Shown here piece after piece: positions 52,656-61,979 of a DNA stretch of 64,000 nucleotides. The first letter of the stretch is position 1, and each line of letters begins with the position of its first letter. A model generated the notes under the pieces. The model was not told the DNA's origin. It saw only the letters and a list, made by a program, of their open reading frames with translations, and made no database searches. The translations under genes and the position numbers were made by a program. Source of the DNA: Intrasporangium flavum (GTDB lineage Bacteria; Actinomycetota; Actinomycetes; Actinomycetales; Dermatophilaceae); the NCBI RefSeq assembly GCF_001956915.1, contig NZ_MLJO01000015.1, positions 1-64,000 of the forward strand, in the 5' to 3' direction.

Positions 52656-53060
52656 TCAGCCGGCCTCGGGCCGCTGGCCCGGGTCGTCCATGTCGACGAA
52701 CGGGCGGATCTCGACGGCGAGGCCGGTGGCCTTCGCCGTGCGCTGCGCCCAGCCGAGCGCGACGTCGTAGTCGGGCGCCCGGACGATGGTGAGGCCGCCG
52801 AGGTGCTCCTTGGCCTCGAGGAACGGACCGTCGGTGAGGACGGCCTCGCCCGAGCCGCCGGTCCGGATCGTCGTGGCCGCGGACAGGTCGCCGAGGCCGC
52901 CGGCGAAGACCCAGCCGCCGGCCGCGCGGATATCGGCGTTGAGCGCCTCGAGCTCGGCCATGATCGGGCCGAGGACCTCCGGGGGCGGCGTCGGGCCGTC
53001 CGGGGAGTAGAGGGTGATGAGGTAGGTGCGCATCGGGGTCGTCGAAGCCGTGGTCGTCAT
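52656..53060 (-). CDS. YCII/DGPF-domain protein, partner of ECF42 sigma factor
   Basis: A 134-residue protein: MRTYLITLYSPDGPTPPPEV opens the YCII fold and LTDGPFLEAKEHLGGLTIV carries the DGPF motif; YDVALGWAQRTAK closes it. First gene of the second ECF42 unit. GAGAGG precedes ATG 53060; ATG 53033 inside is an alternative. The pair is closer to the typical family size than the copy at 39276. Confidence 0.85.
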   Translation of the reverse strand: MTTTASTTPMRTYLITLYSPDGPTPPPEVLGPIMAELEALNADIRAAGGWVFAGGLGDLSAATTIRTGGSGEAVLTDGPFLEAKEHLGGLTIVRAPDYDVALGWAQRTAKATGLAVEIRPFVDMDDPGQRPEAG

Positions 53061-53119
53061 CGTCGTGCCTCTCGGTCGTGAGGTGAGGAGCGGGACGGTT
53101 CGCCTGCTCTCACCCTCTA

Positions 53120-53146
53120 CACGAACGCGCCGGGTGGCAATCGACA
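53120..53146 (-). promoter_or_regulatory. ECF42-type promoter of the second DGPF-sigma operon
   Basis: On the minus strand TGTCGA (53146-53141), 17 bp, CGTG (53123-53120). Both promoters read TGTCGATT at -35 and GTTCGT around -10, and the spacer has CCAC and GCG in similar places. The leader to ATG 53060 is about 50 nt. Confidence 0.65.
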
Positions 53147-53172
53147 GTCGTCGACGACTTTCCGACGGACGA

Positions 53173-53568
53173 TCAGGACGCGGCGCGCGGGCGCTGCTCG
53201 ACGAGGCCGACGAGGTTGCCCTCCGGGTCGGTGACGAACGCCATCCACTCGTCGGTGCCGACCGGGCCGAGGGTGTCGTCGTCGTGGCCGAAGATGACGT
53301 GCGGCTCGGACTCGACGGAGACGCCCGCGAGGCGCAGCCGCTCGACCGTGGCGTCGAGGTCGGCGACGCGGTGGTAGAGCAGCGCGCTCGGGGCGCCGCG
53401 GTCGAGCAGCAGCCGGACGCCGCCGCGGTCGAAGAAGACGAGGCCCGGCGGGTCGAACGAGGCGACCGGCTGCACGCCGAGCAGGTCGGCGTAGAACGCG
53501 GTGGCGCGGGCGAGGTCGTCGGCGTGCAGGGCGACCTGGACGAGGGGGCTGCTGCCGTCGATGGCCAT
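53173..53568 (-). CDS. VOC-family (glyoxalase-like) protein
   Basis: A 131-residue protein: VQVALHADDLARATAFYADL, LGVQPVASFDPPGLVFFDRG and MAFVTDPEGNLVGLVEQR. Metal-binding positions are partly kept (His of VALHADD, Glu of GNLVGLVEQR replaced in position). Substrate unknown. TACGGT lies 6 nt before ATG 53568, so the mRNA is probably leaderless. It lies upstream of the ECF42 operon with its own promoter. Confidence 0.78.
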   Translation of the reverse strand: MAIDGSSPLVQVALHADDLARATAFYADLLGVQPVASFDPPGLVFFDRGGVRLLLDRGAPSALLYHRVADLDATVERLRLAGVSVESEPHVIFGHDDDTLGPVGTDEWMAFVTDPEGNLVGLVEQRPRAAS

Positions 53569-53593
53569 GCCACGACCGTAGACGTCCCGCTCC

Positions 53594-53662
53594 GTCGAGT
53601 GGGCACTTCCACACGGTCGAGTGGGCACTTCGTCCGTGGCGAAGTGCCCACTCGACCGGTGT
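53594..53662. repeat. Threefold repeat GTCGAGTGGGCACTTC forming a long hairpin
   Basis: GTCGAGTGGGCACTTC occurs directly at 53594-53609 and 53616-53631, and inverted at 53641-53656. The second and third pair as a 19-bp perfect stem (53614-53632 with 53640-53658), extended past a bulge by ACAC/GTGT. Likely a repetitive extragenic element that also terminates transcription. Confidence 0.6.
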
Positions 53663-53676
53663 CGTGGGTCGGTGAC

Positions 53677-53692
53677 GGGGCCCGTTGGCCCC
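53677..53692 (-). terminator. Short terminator at the end of the Ebo-type operon
   Basis: GGGGCC-CGTT-GGCCCC, immediately after the stop codon at 53697 of the last operon gene. Confidence 0.5.
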
Positions 53693-53696
53693 GGCG

Positions 53697-54707
<1,011 letters not shown>

Positions 54708-54751
54708 GTGAGTCTCCTTGGCGCGTGTCGGGTCGAGCTGGCGAGGGGTGG

Positions 54752-56185
54752 TCAGGACGCGGCGACGGTCTCGGCGAGGGGTGCGGCAGGTGCGACGGGG
54801 TCGGCGGGTGCGACGGCGGCTCCCGCGGCCTCGAGGACGAGGTCGTGGACGTCCGTCGCGGCCACGGTCTCACGCTGCAGGCCGCGCAGGGAGGGGTCGG
54901 AGGCGAGGAGGACCGGCCCGTCCTCGGGGTCGGCTGGCAGGCGGCCGTGGCTGCCCCTGACCCACCGCGGGTCGAGCGGCACGACGCTCATCGCGTAGCG
55001 CAGGCCCACCTTCTTGCGCACGAGCGACAGGGCGGCGCGGGCCTTCGCCGAGCGGTCGGCCGGGTCGAGGAACAGCTCGGCCGGGTCGTAGCCGGGCTTG
55101 CGGTGGATCTCGACGCCGCGGGCGAAGTCGGGCGCGCGCCGGTCGTCGAGCCAGTAGTAGTACGTGAACCAGGCCCCCGGCTCGGCCACGAGCACGAGGT
55201 CTCCGCTCCGCTCGTGGTCCAGCCCGTGCTCGGCCTGGCCCGCCCGGTCGAGGACGAGGTCGACGCCGGGGACCGCCGCCAGCAGCGTGCGCACCTGCTC
55301 GAGCCGGCCCGGGTCGCGGACGTAGACGTGCGCCACCTGGTGGTCGGCGACGGCGAAGGCCTCCGACGCCCACGGGTCGAGGTACTCCATGCCGGCCTGG
55401 GTGTGCACCTCGAGCAGCCCCTCGCGGCGCAGCACGCGGTTGACGTCGACCGGCTGGTCGACCTCGGTGATGCCGTACTCGCTGACGACGAGGACGGTGA
55501 CGCCGAGCCGCTCGGCATCGTCGAGGAGCGGCGCGAGCACGTCGTCGAGCTCGCGGGCAGCCGCGCGCGCCTCGGGCGAGTCCGGCCCGAACCGCTGGAG
55601 GTCGTAGTCGAGGTGCGGCACGTAGGCGAGGGTCAGGTCGTGCTCGGGCAGGAGGATCCGCGTCGCCTCGACGATCCAGCGCGACGACGCGATCGACGCG
55701 GTCGGGCCCCAGTACTGGAAGAGCGGGAAGGGCCCGAGCCGCTCGGTCAGCCTGTCGTGCAACGACGCCGGGCGGGTGTAGCAGTCCGGCGACTTGCGCC
55801 CGTCGGCGTGGTAGACCGGCCGCGGGGTGACGATCGAGTCGACGTCCATCCCCATCGCGTACCACCAGCAGACGTTCGCGACGCGGGCCCCGGGGTGGGC
55901 CCGACGCAGCGCGTCCCACACCTTCTCGCCCTGGACGAGCGCGTTGTGCTGGCGCCAGAGGAAGACCTCGCCGAGGTCGCGGAAGTACCAGCCGTTGCCG
56001 ACGGCGCCGTGGTCGGCGGGCAGCCGGCCGGTGAGGAACGTCGACTGCACCGAGCAGGTGACGGCGGGCAGCACCGTGCCGAGCGTGGCCTGCGCGCCGC
56101 CGGTGGCGAGGCGCTGCAGCCGGGGCATGTCGCGCAGGGCGCGCGGGGTGAGGCCGACGACGTCGAGCAGCAGGACGGGTTTCAT
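54752..56185 (-). CDS. eboF: Alkaline-phosphatase-superfamily nucleotide pyrophosphatase, EboF-like
   Basis: A 477-residue type I phosphodiesterase. The metal sites lie in [11 protein letters not shown] (Asp8), [11 protein letters not shown] (nucleophile Thr/Ser about 43), [12 protein letters not shown] and VSEYGITEV. It should hydrolyse a phosphodiester or phosphate; in the Ebo setting it may release a carrier phosphate from the product. It follows eboE with an ATGA overlap (56182-56185). The C-terminus is an Ala/Pro tail. No signal peptide is visible. Confidence 0.82.
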   Translation of the reverse strand: MKPVLLLDVVGLTPRALRDMPRLQRLATGGAQATLGTVLPAVTCSVQSTFLTGRLPADHGAVGNGWYFRDLGEVFLWRQHNALVQGEKVWDALRRAHPGARVANVCWWYAMGMDVDSIVTPRPVYHADGRKSPDCYTRPASLHDRLTERLGPFPLFQYWGPTASIASSRWIVEATRILLPEHDLTLAYVPHLDYDLQRFGPDSPEARAAARELDDVLAPLLDDAERLGVTVLVVSEYGITEVDQPVDVNRVLRREGLLEVHTQAGMEYLDPWASEAFAVADHQVAHVYVRDPGRLEQVRTLLAAVPGVDLVLDRAGQAEHGLDHERSGDLVLVAEPGAWFTYYYWLDDRRAPDFARGVEIHRKPGYDPAELFLDPADRSAKARAALSLVRKKVGLRYAMSVVPLDPRWVRGSHGRLPADPEDGPVLLASDPSLRGLQRETVAATDVHDLVLEAAGAAVAPADPVAPAAPLAETVAAS

Positions 56186-57363
56186 GCGGGCTCCTTGAGG
56201 CCGAGGTCGATGAGGGTGTCGCGCAGCCAGGCCAGCTCGCCGGCGATGCTGCGGGCAAGGCCGGCGTCGTCGCGCGGGCGGTGCCGCTCGGGCACGACGG
56301 TCCACGTGTACGTCTCAACCTCGAGGTGGTCGGTGCGGGCGGTGGCGCCGCCGACGAGCGCGTCGAGCGAGCGGCGCAGGTCGTCGGTGGTGGCGGTGAG
56401 CGGGGGCTCGGGTGCGGTGCCGAGCGGCACGTGGAAGTGGACGCGCCACGGCTCGTCGGCGTGCGCGCACAGCGGCCGCCGGCCGCCGAGTGCCTCGCCG
56501 AGGTCGTCACGGGTGCGCACCTGCCCGGCGTGGTCGCGCGAGCGCACCTGGTGCAGGAACCGCTCCTCGTCGAAGGCGGCGAGGGCGGCGCGGGTGGCCG
56601 GGTCGGTCGGGTCGGCGGCGTGCAGGCCGGCCGACACCTGCGCCTTGGCGACGCCGGTCCCGGACGCGTCGAGCGCGGCGAGGGCCTCGCCGGCATCCTC
56701 GAAGCCGACGGCGAGGTGGCACAGGTCGAGGCACGCGCCGATGACGTCGCGGTCCCAGCCGCGGGTGCGCTCGACGAGGTCGGAGACGGTCTCGACGACG
56801 CAGCCCGGCTCGGGCTCGAGGGCGACGCGGACGGTGCGCCCGGTGCGGTCGCGCAGGGCGTGCAGGTGCGCGGCGAGGCGCTCGAACTGCTCTGCGGCCA
56901 GGGCCTGCCGGTCGCCGAACCACGGGTGGCGCCAGCCGAGCGGCAGCGTCGAGATGCTGCCGCGTGCGGCGTCGTCGGGCAGCAGGCGCGCGAGCACGTC
57001 GGCGAGGTCGGTCGTGTAGCGCAGGCGCGCCGGCTCGCTCCAGTCCGGGTGGTAGACGCGGTGCTTGACGACCGGCTCCTGGAACCCGCGGTACGGGAAC
57101 CCGTTGAGCGTCACGACCTCGAGGCCGCGCCGGTCGAGCTCGGTGCGGAGGCGGTCGGTGAGAGAGGCTTCGGCGGCGAGGGCGTGGGCCACCGGCGCGC
57201 TGAGCCACAGCCCGACACCGAGCACGTCGGCGCCGAGGTGCTGCCGCACCGGCAGCGCGAAGCGGTCGAGCTGGCCGACGATCGTGTCGATATCCTCGCC
57301 GCCGTGCACGTTGGTGCAGTAGGCGACGTGGACGGTCGTACCGTCGGCGTGCTGGAGGCGCAC
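56182..57363 (-). CDS. eboE: EboE metabolite traffic protein (TIM-barrel)
   Basis: A 393-residue protein with the EboE opening HVAYCTNVHGGEDIDTIV. The barrel also contains TLNGFPYRGFQEPVVKHRVY (a family signature), ALEPEPGCVVETVSDLVER and ACLDLCHLAVGFED. EboE is required in cyanobacteria for periplasmic delivery of the scytonemin precursor; no molecular activity is proven. GTG start 57363 is 2 nt after the eboB stop. The eboF start lies within its stop. Confidence 0.87.
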   Translation of the reverse strand: MRLQHADGTTVHVAYCTNVHGGEDIDTIVGQLDRFALPVRQHLGADVLGVGLWLSAPVAHALAAEASLTDRLRTELDRRGLEVVTLNGFPYRGFQEPVVKHRVYHPDWSEPARLRYTTDLADVLARLLPDDAARGSISTLPLGWRHPWFGDRQALAAEQFERLAAHLHALRDRTGRTVRVALEPEPGCVVETVSDLVERTRGWDRDVIGACLDLCHLAVGFEDAGEALAALDASGTGVAKAQVSAGLHAADPTDPATRAALAAFDEERFLHQVRSRDHAGQVRTRDDLGEALGGRRPLCAHADEPWRVHFHVPLGTAPEPPLTATTDDLRRSLDALVGGATARTDHLEVETYTWTVVPERHRPRDDAGLARSIAGELAWLRDTLIDLGLKEPA

Positions 57364-57365
57364 GG

Positions 57366-58262
57366 CTACTCCCTCGCCCCGCGCAGCACCGAGTTGCCTT
57401 CGTACGTCGAGGCGCCCGCGCCCACGAGCTCGCCGACAAGCTCACCCGCGCCGGACGCGTCGACGCCCTCGGGCAGCTCGAGCCGGCCGCTCTGGGCGAA
57501 GAACTCGACGGGGTTGCGCCACAGCACCCGGTCGACGTCGTCGGCGCTGAAGCCGGCCCGCAGCATCGCCTCGCCGGTGCGCCACGTCTTGAGCGGGTCG
57601 CTGTTGCCCCAGTCGGCCGCGGAGTTGACGAGCATCCGCTCGAGGCCGTGCTCGCGCAGGATCGCGACCATCCGCTCCTCGTCCATCTTCGTGTCGGGGT
57701 ACACGGAGAAGCCCATCCAGCAGCCCGACTCGGCGACGGCGCCGACGGTCACCTCGTTGAGGTGGTCGACGAGCACCCGCCCCGGCTCGAGGCCCGACTC
57801 GCGCACGACGTCGAGGGTTCGACGCGTGCCGGCCAGCTTGTCGCGGTGCGGCGTGTGCACGAGGGCCGGCAGCCCGTGCTCGACGGCGAGCGCGAGCTGC
57901 GCGGCGAAGACGGCGTCCTCCTCGGGCGTCATGCTGTCGTAGCCGAGCTCGCCGACGGCGACGACGCGGTCCTTGGCGAGGTAGCGCGGCAGCTCGTCGA
58001 GCACCTCGCGGCAGCGGGCGTCGTTGGCCTCCTTGGGGTTGAGCCCGATCGTCGCGTGGTGGGCGATGCCGTACTGCGACGCGCGGAACGGCTCCCAGCC
58101 CAGGAGGGCGTCGAAGTAGTCGCAGAAGGTGCCGACGTTCGTGCGGGGCTGGCCGAGCCAGAACGAGGGCTCGACGACGGCCCGGACGCCGGCCTCGTGC
58201 ATCCGCCGGTAGTCGTCGGTCGTCCGAGAGGTCATGTGGATGTGGGGGTCGAAGATGCGCAC
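57366..58262 (-). CDS. eboB: TatD-family metal-dependent hydrolase, EboB-like
   Basis: A 298-residue amidohydrolase-fold protein. MRIFDPHIHMTSRTTDDYRR gives the first metal His pair; ALVHTPHRDKLAGT, LVDHLNEVTVGA and the region VNSAADWGNSDPLKTW follow. DNase activity is known for TatD itself; EboB proteins are TatD-like with unknown substrate. It lies between eboA (9-nt gap) and eboE (2-nt gap), in a tightly packed operon. Confidence 0.85.
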   Translation of the reverse strand: MRIFDPHIHMTSRTTDDYRRMHEAGVRAVVEPSFWLGQPRTNVGTFCDYFDALLGWEPFRASQYGIAHHATIGLNPKEANDARCREVLDELPRYLAKDRVVAVGELGYDSMTPEEDAVFAAQLALAVEHGLPALVHTPHRDKLAGTRRTLDVVRESGLEPGRVLVDHLNEVTVGAVAESGCWMGFSVYPDTKMDEERMVAILREHGLERMLVNSAADWGNSDPLKTWRTGEAMLRAGFSADDVDRVLWRNPVEFFAQSGRLELPEGVDASGAGELVGELVGAGASTYEGNSVLRGARE

Positions 58263-58271
58263 GGCTGCTCC

Positions 58272-58886
58272 TCAGCGGTCGGGGGTGTCGGTGGTCGTGG
58301 TGGCGCGCGCGGCCTCGAGGACGGTCGACGCGTCGGCCGGCACGGTGCGACCGGCTGCGAGACGCTCGGCGGCGTAGTCGGTGACCATCCGGGCCAGCTC
58401 GGCGTCGGCGCGCTCGACGAGGCCGGCGACCGCCGCCACGGGGACGCCGGTGAAGAGCACCTTGAGCACGGCCTGCCGCCACGCGTCCTGGTCGAGGTGG
58501 CGGGCGGCGTAGGGGCCGAGTGCCGCCTCGACGAGCCGGGTGTCGTTGGTGCGCAAGGCGTCCCGCACCAGTGGGAGGAGCCGGTCGCCGATCGCGTCGC
58601 CCCGGCCCGGCGCGTCGAGGGCATCGAGGGCGTCGAGGGAGCGCAGGACCGCGAGCCGTTCGGCGGTGTCGCCCCGCTCGTAGAGCCGGGCGACGCGGCG
58701 AGCGGTGTCATCGGCCGGCCCGGGCAGCGCGAGCAGGATGAGGCGGCGGTCGGTGTCGCCGTCGCGGCCAGCGCGGGCCGCGAGCCGGGCAGCCGGGGTG
58801 AAGTGGCGCTCGAGGCTGTCGGGGTCGCGCGTCACCTCGGCGAGCGCGTCGTGCAGGGCCGTGTCGGGGTCGAGGTCGGTGGTCAC
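58272..58886 (-). CDS. eboA: EboA-domain protein
   Basis: A 204-residue helical protein: ERHFTPAARLAARAGRDGD, RLARL-type HEAT-like segments, and DQDAWRQAVLKVLFTGVPV, which resembles the conserved stretch of EboA (NWRQAVLKALFVGV type). An ALDALDAP repeat lies in the middle. EboA has no known activity. GTG start 58886 overlaps the stop of the upstream isomerase (GTGA). Its position next to the TatD, EboE and UbiA genes supports the call. Confidence 0.8.
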   Translation of the reverse strand: MTTDLDPDTALHDALAEVTRDPDSLERHFTPAARLAARAGRDGDTDRRLILLALPGPADDTARRVARLYERGDTAERLAVLRSLDALDALDAPGRGDAIGDRLLPLVRDALRTNDTRLVEAALGPYAARHLDQDAWRQAVLKVLFTGVPVAAVAGLVERADAELARMVTDYAAERLAAGRTVPADASTVLEAARATTTTDTPDR

Positions 58887-59779
58887 GAGGGCACCTCCTG
58901 GAGGGGGGGACGGGTGGTCGGGCGTCGGGTAGGGAGCGCTCCGGCCGCACGCTCGGCGGCGCGGAGGAACCGCAGGCTCTGGGCCGCGAGGGTCGGGGCG
59001 GCCCACGGGTGGCGGGGCAGCTCGACCGACACGAGGCCGCGGTAGCCGACGGCGCGGAAGGCGGCGAGCACGGGCGGCACGTCGACCTCGCCCTCGCCGA
59101 ACGGCAGGTGCTCGTGCACGCCGCGGCGCATGTCGTCGATCTGCACGTTGGCCAGGTGCGGGCCGGCCGCGAGGACGACGGCTGCGGGGTCGTCGTCCTC
59201 GACGCACCGCAGGTGGCCGACGTCGATCGTCAGGCGCAGGCGGTCCGGGTCGCCGAGGCGCCGGCGCAGGTCGAGCACGTCGGCGACACGCTCGACGACC
59301 ATGCCGGGCTCGGGCTCGACCGCGAGGTCGACGCCGTGCGCGTCGGCCACCGGCAGCACCTGCGCGATGCCGTCGTCGACGCGTCGGAGCAGCTCGGTGG
59401 TCGGCACCCCGACGGGCGCCACCCCGCTCCAGCACGACACGACGGGCGCCCCGAGGTCGGCGGCGATGCGGACCGCGCGGTGCAGCAGGTCGACCCGGCG
59501 TTCGCGCCCGGCGTCGGAGACGAGCGTCGGCTCGTGCTTGAGCCGCGGGTCGAGGAGGAACCGGGCGCCCGTCTCGACGACGACGTCGAGCGCGTACCGG
59601 TCGAGCAGCGCCCGCACCCGACGGACGCGTGCCGCGACGTCGCGGGCGAACGGGTCGAGGTGCGCGTGGTCGAGGGTGAGGGCGACCCCCTCGTAGCCGA
59701 GGTCGGCGAGCAGGGCGAGCGCGTCCTCGAGCCGGTGGTCGGTGAACCCGTTGAGGCCGTAGCCGAAGCGCAGGCTCAT
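58883..59779 (-). CDS. Sugar phosphate isomerase/epimerase
   Basis: A 298-residue TIM barrel of the AP-endonuclease-2/xylose-isomerase family: RFGYGLNGFTDHRLEDALAL opens it, VETGARFLLDPRLKHEPTLV, AVEPEPGMVVERVADVLDL (metal Glu), TIDVGHLRCVEDDD (Asp/His) and NVQIDDMRRGVHEHLPFGEG (Asp, His, Glu) follow. It is a paralogue of the gene at 53697. It should act on the cyclitol or sugar handled by this operon. ATG 59779 overlaps the UbiA stop (ATGA). Confidence 0.85.
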   Translation of the reverse strand: MSLRFGYGLNGFTDHRLEDALALLADLGYEGVALTLDHAHLDPFARDVAARVRRVRALLDRYALDVVVETGARFLLDPRLKHEPTLVSDAGRERRVDLLHRAVRIAADLGAPVVSCWSGVAPVGVPTTELLRRVDDGIAQVLPVADAHGVDLAVEPEPGMVVERVADVLDLRRRLGDPDRLRLTIDVGHLRCVEDDDPAAVVLAAGPHLANVQIDDMRRGVHEHLPFGEGEVDVPPVLAAFRAVGYRGLVSVELPRHPWAAPTLAAQSLRFLRAAERAAGALPTRRPTTRPPLQEVPS

Positions 59780-60699
59780 GTCGGCGACACCACCCGCATC
59801 GCGAGGCGTCCCGCGGGCACCGAGGCCGCGAGCGCCAGCGCGACCTCCGGCCGACCGCGTCCGGCGACGAGCGAGCCCTGCAGCGGGACGAACCCGCGGA
59901 TGCCGTGGCCCGTGGCGCGCCGGACGGTGACCGCGTCGGGCGACCGGACCGCGTCGAGCTGCGCGCTCAGCACGCCCCGGGCGTACCAGGCGGCCATGCC
60001 GGTGGACAGCGCGAGCGAGCCGGCCCGGCGCAGGCGCGAACCGCGGCGGGTGTCGGGTCGGGTGTCGGTCCTGCCCGCGAGCCCGCCGACGAGCGCGCTG
60101 GCCGTGGCGACGGCGGCGGTGCCGACTGCCACGGCACGGGCCGTCGAGGCTGAGCCGCCGTGCACCTCGCCGCGGCTCAGCGCGGTGACGCCGGCCGTGT
60201 GCGCCCCGACGAGGGCCGCGGGAACGAGCGCGGTGCGGATCCCCCCGAGCCCGCCCGCGCTCGCCCCGAGCGCGACGTCGAGCGCGCGCGTCGAGGCCAT
60301 CGTGGCCGCGCCGAGCGGGCCGTCCTTGGGGCCGAGGTCGTAGGCCCAGACAGCAGCGGCGAGCAGGGCCGCCACGGCAGCGCCCGCGCGCCCGGCCGCG
60401 GCACCGGCCACGGCGACCCCGCCGACCGTCAGTCCGGCGGCCACGCCGAGCGCCGTCCCGGCGGGCACGCGCCCGGAGGGGATCGGCCGCTCCGGCCGCT
60501 CGGTGGCGTCGACGTCGCGGTCGGCCCAGTCGTTGAGCGCCATGCCGGCCCAGTAGAGGCACGTCGACGCGACCGGCAGCAGCAGGGTGCGGCGCCCGCC
60601 GGGCCAGCCCGCGGCCGCCGCGCCGGTGAGGGTGTCCCCGGGCACGGTCAGCGCGGCCGGTGCGCGCACCAGATCGGCGAGGTCGCGCAGCGTGGTCAC
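59776..60699 (-). CDS. eboC: UbiA-family prenyltransferase, EboC-like
   Basis: A 307-residue membrane protein with about eight segments. The first Asp-rich motif is NDWADRDVDATERPERPIPS; the second is YDLGPKDGPLG (reduced). EboC proteins are predicted to transfer a prenyl group, or another activated hydrophobic group, to a polar acceptor at the membrane. Ala-rich helices continue to an unusual C-terminal extension (about 215-307). GTG start 60699 overlaps the synthase stop (GTGA), linking it tightly to cyclitol formation. Confidence 0.83.
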   Translation of the reverse strand: MTTLRDLADLVRAPAALTVPGDTLTGAAAAGWPGGRRTLLLPVASTCLYWAGMALNDWADRDVDATERPERPIPSGRVPAGTALGVAAGLTVGGVAVAGAAAGRAGAAVAALLAAAVWAYDLGPKDGPLGAATMASTRALDVALGASAGGLGGIRTALVPAALVGAHTAGVTALSRGEVHGGSASTARAVAVGTAAVATASALVGGLAGRTDTRPDTRRGSRLRRAGSLALSTGMAAWYARGVLSAQLDAVRSPDAVTVRRATGHGIRGFVPLQGSLVAGRGRPEVALALAASVPAGRLAMRVVSPT

Positions 60700-61856
60700 G
60701 ACGCCGCCGCCCCCTCGCCGCCGGCCACCCAACCGCGCAGCGTCTCGAGCTGCTCGAAGAGGCGGTGCTCGTCGGAGCCCACCGGGTCCTTGAAGAAGAA
60801 GCCCCACTCCGGCACCGGACCGACGAGGCCGCGGCGCAGCGCGAGGTCGGCGAGCCGGGCCAGGTCGATGACGAGGGGCGCCGCGAGCGCGGAGTCGCAG
60901 CCCTGCCAGGTGAACTGGAGCGACATCCTCGTCCCGAGGAACCCGGAGAAGGTCACGTGGTCCCACGCGGTCTTCCAGTCGCCGAGGTCGGTGATGTTGT
61001 CGATGTGCACCGGCCCCTCGACGGGGTAGCCGAGCATCGCCTCGAGTCCCTTGGCCTTGCTCCGCGACTTGCTCTCCCGGGCCTCGGGGTCGGCGAGGGT
61101 GGCGCCGTCGCCGCCGCCGAGCAGGTTGGCCCCGGCCCAGGAGCGCACCCGCAGCGAGCGCGCGGCGAACATCGGGGCGAGAACCGTCTTGACGAGGGTC
61201 TCGCCGGTCTTGCCGTCGCTGCCGCCCCACGGCAGGCCGTGCCGCTCGGCGAGCTCGGCCAGCGCGGGCAGGCGGGCCCCGGTCGAGGGCGTGAAGTCGA
61301 CGAAGGCGGCGCCGGCGATAAAGGCCGCGGCCGCGTACACGGCACTCGACGGCAGCGGCGAACCGCCTGCGTCCCAAGCGGACTCGAGGGCGGCCAGCGA
61401 CAGATGGGTCGGTTCGACCTCGACCGGCGGCTCCGTCGAGGACACGTTGACGACGACGACCCGGGCCAGGCCCTCGACGCGTCGGAAGTCGGTGATGTCG
61501 GCGGCGAGACGGCGCACCGCGTCGCCCTGCGGCTCCGCCCCGGGCGCGTACCCGGGCCGCAGTCGGGTGTCGACGCGCTCGAGCTCGTCGTGGACGAGCG
61601 GCAGTGCCGCGCCGGGCACCACGCCGGCGTCGGCGAGCGCCGCCGCCCGCTTGGCCAGGGGCACCTCGGCGACGTCGTGGCCGCCGAGGACGATCCGGTC
61701 GAGGCCGGTCACGTGCTCGCGCAGGCCCGCCTGCTCGGTGACGAGCCCGTCGGGGCCGCTGCCGCCGGCCGCGATCACCGCGAGCCCGGTGGCCACCGTC
61801 GTCGCGACGCTGCCGCGGGCCCCGACCAGCCAGAGCCCGGTCCTGTCGTTGCTCAT
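60696..61856 (-). CDS. Myo-inositol-1-phosphate (inositol-3-phosphate) synthase homologue
   Basis: A 386-residue NAD-dependent cyclase. The Rossmann motif VGARGSVATTVATGL is near residue 11; FVDFTPSTGA and GGSDGKTGETLVKTVLAPM (about 211-229, catalytic lysines) match the MIPS core. ANLLGGGDGATLADPEARES and the C-terminal LGTRMSLQFTWQGCDSALAA complete it. It converts glucose-6-phosphate, or a related sugar phosphate, to a cyclitol phosphate. It opens the operon in the place where canonical ebo clusters have the dehydroquinate-synthase-like EboD. GAAGGAG precedes ATG 61856. Most likely a specialised copy, since a housekeeping ino1 normally lies elsewhere. Confidence 0.83.
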   Translation of the reverse strand: MSNDRTGLWLVGARGSVATTVATGLAVIAAGGSGPDGLVTEQAGLREHVTGLDRIVLGGHDVAEVPLAKRAAALADAGVVPGAALPLVHDELERVDTRLRPGYAPGAEPQGDAVRRLAADITDFRRVEGLARVVVVNVSSTEPPVEVEPTHLSLAALESAWDAGGSPLPSSAVYAAAAFIAGAAFVDFTPSTGARLPALAELAERHGLPWGGSDGKTGETLVKTVLAPMFAARSLRVRSWAGANLLGGGDGATLADPEARESKSRSKAKGLEAMLGYPVEGPVHIDNITDLGDWKTAWDHVTFSGFLGTRMSLQFTWQGCDSALAAPLVIDLARLADLALRRGLVGPVPEWGFFFKDPVGSDEHRLFEQLETLRGWVAGGEGAAAS

Positions 61857-61886
61857 GTCGATCTCCTTCGATCTGCCGTGGCCCCC

Positions 61887-61905
61887 CACGTGTGGCACGT
61901 GTGCC
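61887..61905. promoter_or_regulatory. Repeated CACGTGT motif before the Ebo-type operon
   Basis: CACGTGTGGC (61887-61896) and CACGTGTGCC (61896-61905) are direct repeats sharing one base, between the operon start and the terminator of the upstream gene. Candidate operator; no clear -10 is seen. Confidence 0.4.
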
Positions 61906-61927
61906 GTGCCCTCCCCTCCCCCGGGGT

Positions 61928-61963
61928 GGTGACCCGGCGGCGGTCGCCCGCCGCCGGGTCACC
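61928..61963. terminator. Terminator between the PKD protein gene and the Ebo-type operon
   Basis: Perfect 16-bp arms (GGTGACCCGGCGGCGG and its complement) around TCGC, 17 nt past the stop at 61980. It separates the upstream gene from the operon, so the operon needs its own promoter at about 61857-61927. Confidence 0.8.
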
Positions 61964-61979
61964 CGTCATCTCCCTCCGG

